Source: Rhinolophus ferrumequinum
Lineage: Eukaryota; Chordata; Mammalia; Chiroptera; Rhinolophidae
Direction: 5' to 3'
NCBI RefSeq assembly: GCF_004115265.2
Contig: NC_046292.1
Location: 10,868,001-10,932,000, forward strand
Length of the DNA stretch: 64,000 nt
Part shown: positions 32,889-44,900 of the stretch, piece by piece
Position numbering within the stretch: the first letter of the stretch is position 1
Layout: each line of letters opens with the position of its first letter
Program-made: the position numbers and the translations under genes
The notes under the pieces: model-generated
Seen by the model: only the letters and a program-made list of their open reading frames with translations
Databases searched by the model: none
What the model was told of the DNA's origin: nothing

Positions 32889-35815
32889 TCAGCTGGGGGT
32901 GTTGTCTGGGGTGTTGGGGAGCAGGCCAGCTGCCACCTGGTCCTGGTGCCACAGCTGCTCCACCAGGCCATTGAGCACGTGGGCAACGTCGGCCAGCCCA
33001 GCCCGCCCATCCAGTGTGCGCCCATCTGCCAGCCGCCGCCCTGGCACACTCTTCACCCGCAGGAGGGGCAGTTCCCAGGCCTGCCGGAAGGCTGTGAGGT
33101 CACGCTCGGGCACGTCTGTGTGCATGTACTGGTCAAATCTGGAGGAGGGTCAAGGAGCCTGACCGGGGACCTCTGCCAACTACCCCATCACACCCAGTTT
33201 CTCCCTCTTCCCCGGAGCCCCACAGCCAGGGTCTGGGGGAGGCCGTGCTACAGCGTTTGAGATAAATCCCACGGGGCTAGACCCCAGAGCTGGGTAGAGG
33301 CAGGGTCTGCACCTTGCCAAGTGTGGCCTCTGACAGTCCTAGGGGCCACCCAAAGGATACTTGGAGCCGATGACCATTCTGACGACACCAGGGGCTTCAT
33401 CTGTCATGCGGGCCAGCTGTCCAGGGAGGTCTTCAAAGGAGGCACGGTCGGTGAAAGAGAAGAGGAAGAGGAAAGCGTCTGTTTTCTCCTTGCAAGCCTG
33501 GAGATGGGGAGACCAATTCAAGGCTTGTAACCATGAGATCAGTGCCCTCCTATAAACTGCAAGGCCCCAAGAAGTCTCAGCACAATCCCTCCTTTCACAG
33601 ACCGGGAAACAGAGGCCCAGAACAGGGTGTAGCTGGTCCCAGGGCAGAGCCCTGGCTGGGCCCCAGTCCCCAGGGCCAGCTCAGAGCTCTCGCAGCTAGG
33701 GCAGCGCCCTCAGTCCATTCATGCCCAATTCTGGCTCCTGCAAACCAGGCAGGCTGGGCTCAAACTCCTGGACTCAGAAGCCCACCTCAGACAACCAATC
33801 CCACCAGGACCCACCCAGGCCCCGCTACCTGCTCACCGGCAATATGTGATCAAACTTTTTGAGCGCAGACTCCCCGCAGTCCCAGAACTCAAAGCGGAAC
33901 ATGACGACACGGTCACTGGCCTGCAGCTTGGCCGGCCAAAATACCACAGTGGTCTGGATGCCTGGGGAGGGCAGGGTCAGCCACTTAGCATGGGAGAGGC
34001 AGAGGTGGAGAGGGTAGGGGGCCAGGAAGGAAGAGAAAGAATACGTCCCTGCCCTGCTGGGTCTCCGGTCTGATGGGGAAGGCATAGTCACAGACCTGGG
34101 AGAATTCTCAGTCTCATGCGGGGGAATCGATCTACCCTGGAGGAGCCTTCAGTCTACCAAGGAGATACAGCTCTCGCCCCAGCCATGACAAAGCAGCAGT
34201 GTCATTCATATGCACAAGGGGACACAAAGGCCCAAGGATACTGGAGGATGTTGCAATGTGATGGTCAATCAGCATCCAGTGGAAGGAAACAAGAAGGGAG
34301 GATTAGTGTTTCCGAGCACCTACCTTGTGCTGGCACAATGCTAGGCAACCCCCAGCAACCCCTTGGGGTTGGTACTACTATCCCTGTGGCACAGAGGAGC
34401 CAACGTAGGCCCAGAGCGGTGAAGTGACTTCCCAAGGTTGCAGAATACATGGTGGGGCTGGTTACCATGTGTGCAGTCCAGCGCCAGAGTCTTTTCTTCA
34501 CCCCAGAGAAGGCCTTCCAGGATGGACTCACCAGTGGTCTCGTGATGTACCACGGGCACCTCCAGACCAGCCAGCTTGGCCACCAGCGCCGTCTTGCCCA
34601 CGCCACTCTTCCCACACACGAAGATCTTGTAGCTGGCCGTGTCAATGGCCATGGGCGGGGGCAGCACTGGTCGCTCGAGCAGCCCTGGGGCAAGGAGGGA
34701 GTCAGGTGGGGTCAGGGGGTCAACCTGCACTTGCCCTTCAGACCGTGGGTTGGACAACCTCATCTCTAAGGGCTTTTTCAGGACTAACCATCCACGGTAC
34801 CTCTATGCCCATTACAGAGGCCTGGGACCCAAGCAGCAGCCCTGGACGAGAAGCTCTGCTGAGAACACTTATGCTCCGTGAGCTGAGCCAAGGCCCACTT
34901 CAAATGATACCAAATTATTATTTTTTGAAGTTCGATGCATGAATGGTTTTTATTGATATTATCACATGTTCTAGATTTCTCACATGTAAAAGCAAGGTTT
35001 TTCATAATTCTTTCCTCAGTGGAGAAATATCAGCAAAAGTATTCTCCATTACTATAAATAAACTCCTTAGAATCAATATATCAAGATATTTATGAATGTT
35101 TTAAATTTAAAACTTGCAGAAAACTGTCTAAATTATGATACATCTGTAGGCTTAGGACCTCAAAGTCCTAAGTTGTGGGTTGCCCCTTCATTGGTCGTAA
35201 GCCTTCTGATACTTTGTCCTGGTCAGAGCTGGACTCTCACCGCTGACGGCCAGGCCCCCCTGCTGGCCTGTCAGCCCTGCCCTGCCTGGGGGGGTTGGCT
35301 TCATCCTGGAGACAGCAGGATGTGAAAGAGGCTTGTCTCTACTCACCAGTCTTAACAAGTCTGTAAGACTGTGATGTTGAGAAAGTTCAATGGGACTCTG
35401 TTGTGTAAAGTGCCCAGCAGAGGGCCTGGCACCTGGTGAGGGCTCAGTCAACAGCCTCTCTAGTGACAGTATAGTTCTTGGCAGGGTTTTGTCCAGTTTC
35501 CTGGCTCTGGTGATGGAATTAACTCTATGGCGATTTGGGGATGGGGGCCCCAGGGATAGGGCTTCTAGGGATCCCCAAGGCTGAGAAGTAGAGTGCAGCA
35601 GGCCCTCTCTGCCCTGCTTCTCTGCTCCACTCCCCACCCCACAGCAACCGGTGACAGCAACCATGGAATGACATGTGCCAGGCTGGGGGGTAGGCACACT
35701 TACCAAACAACCGCCTGCGGTTCTTGCGCAGGATGCAGGCCAGGTACTCCTTGCCCTCGGTGCTCTCGTGCCAGTCTGGGACAATCACCGAGCCCGGGGC
35801 GGGTGGTCTGGCCAT
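32889..35815 (-). CDS. CPLANE2: Ciliogenesis and planar polarity effector 2 (RSG1, small GTPase-like)
   Basis: Five coding exons, read right to left: 35704-35815, 34532-34684, 33837-33961, 33361-33497, 32889-33138. All are GT-AG, phases 1-1-0-2, total 777 nt, 258 residues, the same length as human. The start MARPPAPGSVIVPDWHES has a good context (GCCATGG). The G1/P-loop GKSGVGKT is at residues 62-69, the G3-like WDCGE at 115-119, and SKFD at 175-178 stands where Ras proteins have NKxD. It ends ...AAGLLPNTPDNTPS. Family knowledge: it works with FUZ, INTU and WDPCP (CPLANE complex) at the basal body in intraflagellar-transport assembly and ciliogenesis. The exon 3/4 junction reads HILP|ACKEKTDAF, differing slightly from the human HMLLACMENTDAF. 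No canonical AATAAA was found within 500 bases after the stop, so the 3' end is unresolved. Confidence 0.95.
34905..35165. other. AT-rich island in CPLANE2 intron 1
   Basis: About 260 bases far richer in A/T than the surrounding GC-rich intron, with 'ttttattgatattatcac' and 'tatcaagatatttatgaatg', ending in a small inverted repeat TAGGACctcaaaGTCCTA. No repeat family recognised; composition suggests inserted DNA. Confidence 0.5.
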
Positions 35816-36229
35816 GGCTGGGCACCCTGATGAGGTAGGGAGATGGCAGAATGCTGAGAGCAGGGCGAGAGCGTAAGTGTCCCAACCCGGACCTGTGATC
35901 CCTCTTAAGCTGCCCTCTGACTCTCCCACAGCTCCCTCCTTGGGTGGTGGAGCAGCTAAGGAGTCCCGCCCTTCTTTTTTATCCCAATTAGCATTTTTGG
36001 AGTCCAAGCTCCCTTTCACTGTCCTGGTAGGTTGGAGGTGGGGGGAGGCTAGACATTCCCCTCCCTCCTGTTACCCAGAAGGCACAATTCCATAGTACCG
36101 ACTACATCACCGCCCCCAGGGCTCCCTGGGGGGCAGCCATCCCATTATTGCCCAGAGGGCATTTACACGGCCCCTCTCTCCCTTGTCACCTCCGGGAGGG
36201 GTCACACAGCCCTGTTTCTCCTCTACCTC

Positions 36230-36485
36230 CTTGATACCGACTCTTGGGGCCACTCGGCCCTCACCATCAGCAGTGCCCGCGGACGAACAGGTAGGTCCCT
36301 TTAAAAGTCCGCCTTGCGTTCCCGCCGCCCAGCCCGCCAGGCCTGCTTCCGCCCGTCCTGAGTTTGGCTTCAGTGCGCGTCGCCTGGCCAGGGGCGGGTG
36401 CATGAGTGAGGCGCATGTGCGGAGGGGGTTGTCATGGAGACGCCGGGGGCGGGATTGGGGTGCTGGGTTCTCCGCGGTTGGTGTG
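36230..36485 (-). promoter_or_regulatory. CPLANE2: Probable CPLANE2 promoter / first noncoding exon region
   Basis: GC- and CpG-rich block about 450 bases upstream of the CPLANE2 ATG exon, with 'ccaggggcgggtg' and 'cgccgggggcgggatt' GC boxes and no TATA. On the minus strand CTGATG|GTGAGGG at about 36265 is a plausible donor for a noncoding exon 1, and TCATCAG at 35827-35833 a plausible acceptor before the ATG. The noncoding structure is inferred. Confidence 0.45.
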
Positions 36486-36502
36486 CAGCTTCCACCGCTC
36501 AG

Positions 36503-36533
36503 TGACACACACTCACACACACACACACACACA
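36503..36533 (+). repeat. Short (CA)n microsatellite
   Basis: About 14 CA units with one CT interruption, at the upstream edge of the CPLANE2 promoter region. Confidence 0.9.
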
Positions 36534-36574
36534 CGACCTTTCCAGCCTCTCTGTTCCCTCTTCTATAAAGTGAA

Positions 36575-36800
36575 GGTAAAATGCTGTTACCTCCTAGGGT
36601 TCTTTACAAAGTGCCTGGTCCACAGCACTGATCAATAAGTATTATTATTATTGTTATACTATTATTATTACTACCACTCTATTAATCCTGCTTGGCAGGA
36701 CCGCGAGATGATTTAAACATCTCTGGCTTCACAGATGGGGAAAAAGCAGCTCAGAGAAGTTAAGGGACTTGCTCAAGTTCTTAAAAACGAGTCAGAGGCC
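36575..36800 (-). repeat. MIR-class fragment, reverse
   Basis: Includes 'tcacagatggggaaaaagcagctcagagaag' type text and 'cagcactgatcaataagtattattattatt', as in MIR-flanked ancient repeats. Confidence 0.5.
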
Positions 36801-37178
36801 CACTGGATTGTACCTTCAAGTATTTATTGACTGATTCATCCCAGTCATTCAACAGATAATTGCTGAGTACCTACCAGGTGCCGGGCCTGGTCTACAAAAG
36901 ACACTGGGCCAGTTACTCAGGAGGTGTGTGATCAGTAATAACTATTAGTTGGACAGGATGCAGCTGGGTCATTACTGGGAGGTTGTCTATTACACTTAAT
37001 TTTTCCCAGTGTCCTCTTGCATTACCTTCATGTAGGGCAAATCACTGCTGTGTAAGGAGTAACCTATGAGGTAACGTTTACTGAAAGCCAACTAAGTGCC
37101 AGACAGTGGGGGCACTACAGAGGTTACTTCATTTACTTCTATAAACAAACCTGTGTAGGAAATGTTCTCTCTTCTTTT

Positions 37179-37687
37179 TTTTTTTTAAACACACTTATCC
37201 CATCATTCTTGCCACTTTTTTTTTTTTATTGGGGAGGGAGAACAGGACTTTATTGGGGAACAGTGTGTACTTCCAGGACTTTTTTCGAAGTCAAGTCATT
37301 GTCCTTTCAATCTTAGTTGTGGAGGGTGCCGTTCAGCTTCAAGTTGTCCTTTCAGTCTTAGTTGTGGAGGGCGCAGCTCAGCTCCAGTCCAGTTGCCGTT
37401 GCTAGTTGCAGGGGGTGCAGCCCACCATTCCTTGCAGGAGTCGAACCGGCAACCTTGTGGTTGAGAGGACACGCTCCAACCAACTGAGCCATCTGGGAGC
37501 TCAGCTCAAGGTGCCGTGTTCAATCTTAGTTGCAGGGGGTGGAGCCCACCATCCCTTGTGGGATTTGAGGACTCGAACTGGCAACCTTGTGGTTGAGAGC
37601 CCACTGGCCCATGGGGGAATCAAACCGGCAGTCTTCGGAGTTAGGAGCACGGAGCTCCAACCGCCTGACCCACCAGGCCGGCCCCTA
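37179..37687 (-). repeat. Composite tRNA-derived bat SINE, copy 4
   Basis: Reverse orientation: A-tail (as T run) at the left and the head, read as 'ccaggccggcccc', at the right. Target-site duplication TTCTCTCTTCTTTT at 37165-37178 and 37688-37701. It interrupts an older MIR-class repeat: 'taggaaatg' to the left joins 'acagatgaggaagctcagag' to the right. The tail has two module copies, plus an extra 30-bp segment between two T runs at 37187-37213. Confidence 0.85.
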
Positions 37688-38434
37688 TTCTCTCTTCTTT
37701 TACAGATGAGGAAGCTCAGAGACATAATTGTCTGAGGTCACACCACACATAGATGGTCAGTGGGAAAACTAGACTCAGAACCCAGGGTTTCTGGATTCTG
37801 AAGTTTGTATCTGTTCTGTCCGATTGGGCCGTGTGTTTTTAAAGCTTTGCCCCAGCCTAGGAGGGCTGTTCCTAGTAAAGCTGAAAGTAGCCAGAGGACC
37901 ACAAACCCACAAATCATGGAGGCGCATTATGTCTAAGAGGGTCGAGGAGACGAGGATGTGTAAGACAGGGCACTTGCCCTCAACTTGCTTCCACTGCAGC
38001 CAGGGAGAGACAGGACAAATGAATAGCCACTCCTCCAGGATTCTGCGTTGGACCATCGCCCATACTCCCAGGTCACTCAGTTCCCTGTCCCGCGGTCCTT
38101 ACCGTATCTGCCCATTGTCGTGGTTATTCATGGCGGTGTGGAGCTCTCGCCACTGACCAGGAGAGCCTCAGTGGCAGGGCTCAGAGCTGACTTACCTCTG
38201 CGTTTCTAGACTTCACATCCAGCCCTGCACTGGCTTGGCTCGTGGCAGGCTCAGGGAGAGTCTGAAGAAATAAAGCAACTTGGCAGAATGAGCTTACCGG
38301 TTACCCTGGAGGCCAAATAAGATGTGATGTCCCCTTGGGCACAGACAGGGAGGTTGGTGGTGGGCAGAATTGCTGGTGGCCAGAGAGTTAGGGGAATCAG
38401 TCTTCAGCGCCCTCAAGAGCTCATGAAGAGGACA

Positions 38435-38565
38435 CTTCCCTGAGCACCAGGAGCCCGTTCAAAACATGGATTCTTGGGCTCTGCACCCAGAGATTCTGCT
38501 TTGGGATGTCGGAGAGGTCTGTGAGCCTGCATGTTTAACAAGAAGACTGAGCAGTGCAGAAGTTG
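38435..38565 (+). repeat. MER5A-like hAT-Charlie MITE fragment
   Basis: Text 'acatggattcttgggctctgc', 'acccagagattctgctttggg' and 'cctgcatgtttaacaag' matches the centre of MER5A. Both ends eroded. Confidence 0.6.
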
Positions 38566-38574
38566 GGTTCTATA

Positions 38575-38985
38575 TCAGTCTACTCGGGCTGCTATACCAG
38601 ATCACCACAGACTAGGTGGCTTATGCAACAGAAATTTATTTCTTCAGTTAGGGTAGCTGGAAATCCAAAATCAAGATACCGGCGTGGCTGGGTTCTGGTG
38701 AGCCTCTCTTCCTGACGTGCAGACGGCTGTCTTCTCACTATGTCCTCACGTGGCCTTCCCTCTGTGCACACACTCTTGGTGTCTCTCTCTTTTTATGAGG
38801 ACAGTAGTTTTATTGGATTAGCGCCTTTGACTTCATTTAACTTTAATTACCTCCTTAAGGCCTATCTCCAAATAAATCACATTAGGGGGTAGGTCTTTAA
38901 CATACGGATTGGCTTATAGTGAAAACAGGCTCCACAGATAGACCTCACTTAGATAAACACCACTGCTGGAGACAGGAAGTCAGTC
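38575..38985 (-). mobile_element. Fossil MaLR-type LTR, reverse orientation
   Basis: Begins 'atatcagtctactcgggctgc' and includes 'ggcttatgcaacagaaatttatttc', 'tcctcacgtggccttccc' and 'cctatctccaaataaatcac', the antisense of the MaLR LTR consensus. Solo, diverged, no internal region. Ancient. Confidence 0.6.
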
Positions 38986-38989
38986 AACG

Positions 38990-39543
38990 GTTGGGGCCTG
39001 GCAGTGAGGTGGTCAGAATTGTATTCCTGAAGGATGCTTGTGAACCATCCTGGTCTAGTGAGTTCCCCTCTGCGGTGCCCCTTTGACCTCTAACTTGTAT
39101 GTCCCCCCTAAGCAAGTTCTCCTCTTCATAGGGCCTCAGGTAAAGCAGGTGGACCATCTACCTAAGGCTCTTCTAGTGTAGAAACTTCTGATTAGTCCAC
39201 TCTTTTCTTAATGGTTTGGTCTCCCCCACCCCACCCACCCCAGGTTGACTGAGCTCTTCCTGGACAAGGCCCCACAAGGCCTTGAGAGGAGGGTTTATAA
39301 AGGCAGGGACGCAATCAGCAGCTCTGAGTAGATGGTGCGGGGGGGGGCAGACTCAAACACAGGCCTGAGGACCTGGAGGGCAGGGGCGAGTGGGCCAACC
39401 AGGGAGGTGAGTGGAGAAGGGGAAGTCAGATTTGTGTTTTCATCTCCTGCACCCTGCACTGCTTCCTCCGGGGTTTCCCTACTTGCCGGCTGGGATGCCA
39501 CACAGAGCCAGAGTGCTCTTTTTTGCCATGTATGTAAATCCAG
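38990..39543. other. Intergenic stretch, no gene seen
   Basis: Unique-looking sequence with no recognised exon or repeat. The paired open frames at about 39295-39576 on opposite strands are mirror effects of one another. Confidence 0.45.
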
Positions 39544-39545
39544 TA

Positions 39546-39782
39546 CCGTGTTTCCCTGAAAATAAGACCTAGCCAAACAATCAGCTCTAATGTGTCTTTT
39601 GGAGCAAAAATTAATATAAGGCCCAGTCTTATTTTACTATAATATAAGACTGGGTCTTATATAATGCAATATAATATAATATAATATAAAATAATATAAT
39701 ACCTGGACTTATATTAATTTTTGTTCCAAAAGACGCATTAGAGCTGATGGTCCACCTAGGTCTTATTTTCGGGGAAACACGG
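39546..39782. mobile_element. Palindromic TA-flanked MITE, copy A
   Basis: A 237-bp element with near-perfect terminal inverted repeats, CCGTGTTTCCCTGAAAATAA at the left and its complement (one mismatch) at the right; arms stay complementary for about 80 bp. A TA dinucleotide flanks each side (39544-39545, 39783-39784), as for Tc1/mariner-type insertions. The centre is an (ATAAT)n run. No transposase is encoded, so it is non-autonomous. Confidence 0.85.
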
Positions 39783-39799
39783 TAGTATCACACTCATGA

Positions 39800-40205
39800 T
39801 TATAGTCTGCCAATAGTTTTCCCTGCACTCAGAATACAATCCAAACACCATGCCTTCAAGGCCTTCTGTGATTGGCCCCTGACCTCTTGCTCTCTTTTCA
39901 ATTGCCACCCTCTTCCCCTGGCCTGCTGTACTCTGGCCTTTTTCCGTTCCCATTTAGGGCCTCTGCGTTATAGTTCCCAGCACCTGGCGCACTCTACACC
40001 ACCCTCTGTACCTCACATGGATGGCTGCTTCCCCTCGCTCAGGTCTCAGCTTGAATGTCACCTGCACAGAGAGGCCTTCCCCCTCTGCCACTCAAGCATT
40101 TGCCCCCGTGTCCCAGGCTCACTCTTTCACAATGTCCTGTTCTTGGTCCTGAAATTTTAAAATGTATTATCTGTCTCCCTTTCCTAGGAATAAGCTCCAT
40201 GAGGA
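39800..40205 (+). repeat. L2 LINE 3' fragment
   Basis: L2 signature 'gccttcaaggccttctgtgattgg', 'ctcaggtctcagcttgaatg' and 'cacagagaggccttccc', followed by a degraded end. Confidence 0.7.
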
Positions 40206-40231
40206 CAGGTGCCTTGTCTTTTTATATATAT

Positions 40232-40640
40232 CCTTGTATTAGTTTCGTAGAGCTGCAGTAACAAAGTGCCACAGACTGGGTGACTTAAACAACAGAAATG
40301 TATTCTCGGTTCTGGAGCTTAGAAATCCAAGATCATAGCTTTGGTAGAGTTGATGCCTGAGGGCTGTGAGGGAAAGATCTCTCAGGCCTCTCTCTGGCTG
40401 GCAGGTGGCCATCTTCGCGCTGTGTCTTTACATTGCCTGCCCTTTGTACGAGTCTGTGTCCAAATTTCCTCTTCTTATGACACCAGTCATATTGGTTAGG
40501 GTCCACCCTAGTGACCTCATTTTACTTGAATCACCTCTGTAAAGAACCTAGCTACAAATATGATCGCATTCTGAGGTATGGGGGTTCGGACTTCAACATA
40601 GGACAGGGCGGGGGGCACAATTCAGCCCCTAATAATCCCT
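40232..40640 (-). mobile_element. Fossil MaLR-type LTR, reverse orientation
   Basis: Starts 'ttgtattagtttcgtagagc' and contains 'aaagtgccacagactgggtg', 'gtgtctttacattgcctgcc', 'cttatgacaccagtcatattgg' and 'gcattctgaggtatggggg'. Same group as the LTR at about 38.6 kb. Solo relic, ancient. Confidence 0.65.
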
Positions 40641-41099
40641 ACTACCTAGAAATATGTCTGACGTATAGTAAAAACTTAATAAAAATGCGTTGACTGACTG
40701 ACTGGCTATGGTTGCAGCTCGGAGAATGGCCTGAAGAACAGCGAGCTTGGAGGAAGGACCAGTAAGGTAGCAGGGGGAACCTTCCAGGCACAGGTGGACG
40801 AGGACATGTATTTGTCAAATATTTATGAGTACTCCCTGTGCCAGGCCAGACACTGGGAAGGTAGTAGTGAGACACAGACCTTGCCCTTAGGTGTTGCACA
40901 CTCTGGTGGGACTAAAATAAAGAACTAGGCAAGTACACCTCGAAGCAGGGCAGTAGGGTAGAGAGGAGGGGCTGACTAAAAATGTCAGATTCCATTTAAA
41001 TATAGGATTTGGGGCTGGAGCTGCCAAATCACCCCCCGAGTTCTTTTGAGGCTGGGATGTACTTTTGAGGCTTGGGCGTTGGTGTCGTTGACCTGCACA

Positions 41100-41575
41100 G
41101 CCTCACGTGTCACTCCTCTGCCTAAAACCTTCTTACTGGCGTCCCCTGGCACCTAGCATAATCCCCACGCCACTCCTTCACCATGGCCAAGGCCCGCCTG
41201 CGTACTCTGCCCCAGTCACGTACTCCAGTCATACTGGCGTTTCCTCTCCTCCCGGCACTTGGCAAGTTCCTGACGGCCTCCGGGCCTTTGTTCTTGCTAT
41301 TCTCTACGTATGGAATGGTCTTCCCCCATCTGTCCATGGCTGCTGCTTCTTACTCTCAGGTCTCAGCTGAAATGGCACCTCCTCACAAAGGGCTTCTCTG
41401 ATGAGTCCAACTCTATCATACGTTGTCACATACCATTTTTATTTTCTTCATGGTACTCGCTTGGAATGGTCTTGCTTAATTGTTTACATATTTGTCTGTC
41501 CCTTGTCCCCTACTCCCACTGAAGGGCAAGTTCCACGAGTCAGGGACAGTGCCTGGCACACAGTAGGTACTATAC
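41100..41575 (+). repeat. L2 LINE fragment
   Basis: Readable L2 text: 'tcactcctctgcctaaaacc', 'gcctccgggcctttgttc', 'ggtctcagctgaaatggcac', 'cacaaagggcttctctgatg'. The open frames here are L2-derived. Confidence 0.65.
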
Positions 41576-41639
41576 ATTCACTTCATGCAGGAAGGAGTGC
41601 CGGCCAGACAACTCCACCCCCACACCCACATCCAGTCAG

Positions 41640-41945
41640 CCGCCGGAGGCTGATTTTTCTCCCCATGTATTTCTCTGTCCTCTCGTTGCCACTGCCGTGA
41701 TCCAGGTACCTGTTCCTGGGCTCTGCCTCTCATCCTCCATCTTCAGTTCATTCTCCAGTTCTGCCTTGTCCACTCCGGTCACACGGACCTTCTCAACGTT
41801 CCAGAAGGACCGGTCACACCCAGATCTCTGTGCCTTTGCTCAGGCTGTTCCCTCTACTGAAAAACCTTTTCCTTTCTTCCTCCGGCACTGGCCGTAATCT
41901 CTCTTATCCTTGCTTCTTGGGGTTCCCTAGCACTTTATCTGACTT
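41640..41945 (+). repeat. Second L2-class fragment
   Basis: Includes 'cctttgctcaggctgttccctc' and 'ccttgcttcttggggttccc', again L2-like. Possibly a piece of the same original copy as the fragment to its left. Confidence 0.5.
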
Positions 41946-41949
41946 CTCT

Positions 41950-44900
41950 CCTAATTGGAGCGAGTACAAGTTTTTACCTTCAATGACTCAGATGTTTAAG
42001 AACTAGAGCTTTGTTTCCTCTGGCTCAATTTAATCTCTCTCTGCATGCAGGCATTTTAATCCAGTAATTTCCTGGTCAGCTTAAACTCAGGGATTTCTCA
42101 TTCCCTACAGTTTAAATGCGTAGTCTCTTCAGCCTTGTTTCTTTGCATCTCCCCCTCCTCTGGCACTGGGGCTCAAGCTGGGGTGGGAGGGGGGCTTACC
42201 CAAATGCCAGGGAAGCATGGTGGGTTTGGGGGGGCACATGCTCCTTGGGTATCGTGTCTCCTGGGCCTTTGTGGGCTTCCTGCTCCAGAAACTCTCCTCC
42301 ATCCCTCTGCCACGGCCCCATCCATGCTGACCTATCACAGGTGTTCTTTCTTCCCACTGTGGATTCAGATCATAGCATCTTTCCCTGCTCCACCTGAGGG
42401 GATGACCTCTGGTCATCAAATGCACGCGTCGCTGTGCACTGTCCTCAGCCCAGAACATGCCAGACCTCCTAAAGCCCTTTGGCATTCTTCCTGGAGCAAG
42501 GGGAGTCTGTCGGAGGCCTACAGGCGTGCCAACATCTCGCATTACTGACTGCCAGAGGCCAAGCCTGGGACCCCACAGAAAGGCTCTGTCCTCACCTGCC
42601 CCCGGCCTCAGTTTAGCAGGGTGAGGCCGGGGCAAGGAGAAGACCAACTTCGTAGTTCTCTGGCTTCCAGAGCAGCCATCCTGGCCCTGGTTGGCTGTGT
42701 TGGTTACAGATGGTTCTGACTCCACCTCCTTCTTATCTTTTAAATATGCTATCTGCACTGTCTTTTGGCGTCAGACGCTCAGGCTTTGTCATCTTCAGCT
42801 CCATGTGACATCTCCCTGGTTTGTACAAAGGTTGTAAGCTCCTCAAGGGATGGGCCTCTTTGGAGTCACCTGTGTCCTAGTGCCTCAAGGGTCAGTACAC
42901 ACTCAGAGTATGGACGCTGAGAATGATCCCCAGGGTGGTCCTGGGTTCTCCTGGTCTTCCTATGGGAGGGCGGCGGCCCAGGACCTGTGGCTCCAGGACG
43001 CAGCTTTCTTCTTCCTCCCGGGCGTCTGCCTGGTAAGGCCTGGCTCTCAGCCCTCCTTCCCTGCAGTGGGAGAACAGACAGGCTCCCTGGTGGAGGCATG
43101 ACACACTCTGCCAGTCCTCTTAGACCTTTTCTTAAAACATTAGCTTAGCTTTGTGCACGCTGACAGGGCCTGGGCCCAGAGCCCAGCCCTGTGGGGAGAA
43201 CACTAGCTTTCCCACAGGTGGGGGCTGGGGCAGAGAGTGCAGGCGGGCTAGCCTGGAGAGGTGCTCAGAAGCACAGCACATGCCAGACAAGGGGTCCTAC
43301 CCCCGCTGTGCCAACAGAGGTAAGGGGAGCACGGGCCCTTTTCTCCTCCAGAACATTCGGTTTCCTCCTCAAGAATGCCCAGCCCCGACAGAGCACCCAA
43401 GTCTCAAAGCCTTTCACAGGGTGCCCCCAGGTGGCCTTTTGGGGGAAGTACACCCATTCCACAGAGGAACAGTAATTGCTGGTTCCAGCTAAATTGCTAA
43501 CCTGTGAGGCTGGCAGCATCATGGCCATTTTAGTGATAAAACTGAGGCTCAGAGAGGTGGTCAGTGTGACAGGGCCAGCTTTTGAACCAAGGTCTTTCCT
43601 GGTCCAAACTGTGTGCCTATGTCCCCGTCTTGCATCCTCTCTAGGAAGTCCTTTCAGAGTCCACAAAATGTCTCAAGAGTTGAAAGGGCATGTAGGGGTC
43701 CCTTGGTCCCATTCTAGATCTGATGCATCAATCAGCTCTGTCATCCCTCGCATGCAAGTTATTACTCTTGGTTTGAACACTTCCAGCAATGGTGAAATCA
43801 TTACCTCACAAAGAATCCACAATATCACCGAACCGCTTTTGTTGGTGGTATATTGTAGAGCGAGGGAGAGATGGGCATATTTATGGGCACTGAGAGAAGG
43901 TAGACCTTAGCTGGGGATGCGCCCCTCTGCCTGGGGGAGGTGAGAAGGTGCAAAGAAGCCAGGTGAACGCCTCACACATGGCGGCCCTACAGCCCACAGG
44001 ATGTCCAGGTAATGCCTTCCGCCCTGCCTGAGGGACCTGAGGGTGCTCCAAGCCTAGTCTTTCCCAGTTTCCCTGGACTAGGGTGACATGAGGCAGTCTT
44101 GGGCTGAAGAGCCAGCTCAAGGTAGTGACATGGGCAAGGCCTTGGTCTCCTGGTCTGAGTCAGTGAGTCCTGCACTGCCCACCACAGAGCCAGCTGGAAA
44201 AGAGCTGCAAAGACCCAGGAAGGAGAAAGGACAGTGCGCAGCGGCCCCTTTCCTAACTAGACCCAAATGTGCACAGGCCTCTGGCCCTCTCGTACCCAGG
44301 GGCGTGGCCAGGGAGGGTTATGCTAGGCCTGCACGGGAAGGTGGTGGCTGCCAACTCCTGGAAGGCTGTGGGTGAGTCACGGACCTTCTCTGAGCTGTGA
44401 TCTCAATATTAAGATTTTTCCCCAAATCGGCACGCTGCCTCTTCTCTGCTCGCACCCATCCTTCGACCTGGACTGTCACACTGCTGTCTTCTTGTTCTGA
44501 TCCCTCCAGAGCGGGACGTGCTCATCAGTGGTCAGGAGCGTGGCCTCTGGCATGGACAGACTAAGTTAGGAGAGCCTTACAGGCGGCCTGCCCTGGAGGC
44601 TGGGCGTGTGGGGTCTCCCCCTGGCACCGATGTCTGCCTCCTGCCCCAGGACCACCAATCGCCACTGGCATCCTACCCACTGAACATCGCCTTCTCTGCA
44701 CCCCACAGACACAACCCACGCAATGCTTCAATTCCTCCAGTGACACCAAACTGGTTCCACCTGTTACATTGAGCTCTGAACGTAACAAAGTTCTTCCCAA
44801 GGACCTTGAAACCTCTTCCTGCGAGCTTCTACCCCCTGGACCTGGTTCAGCCCAACAGACGCACAAGGAGCCAGTCTCACCCTTTCACAAGTGCAACTGC

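Noticed and set aside
42129-42758. 209-codon minus-strand frame as an extra exon or gene
   Set aside because: Low-information Arg/Pro/Gly-rich frame without splice sites or known domains, in the intergenic gap.
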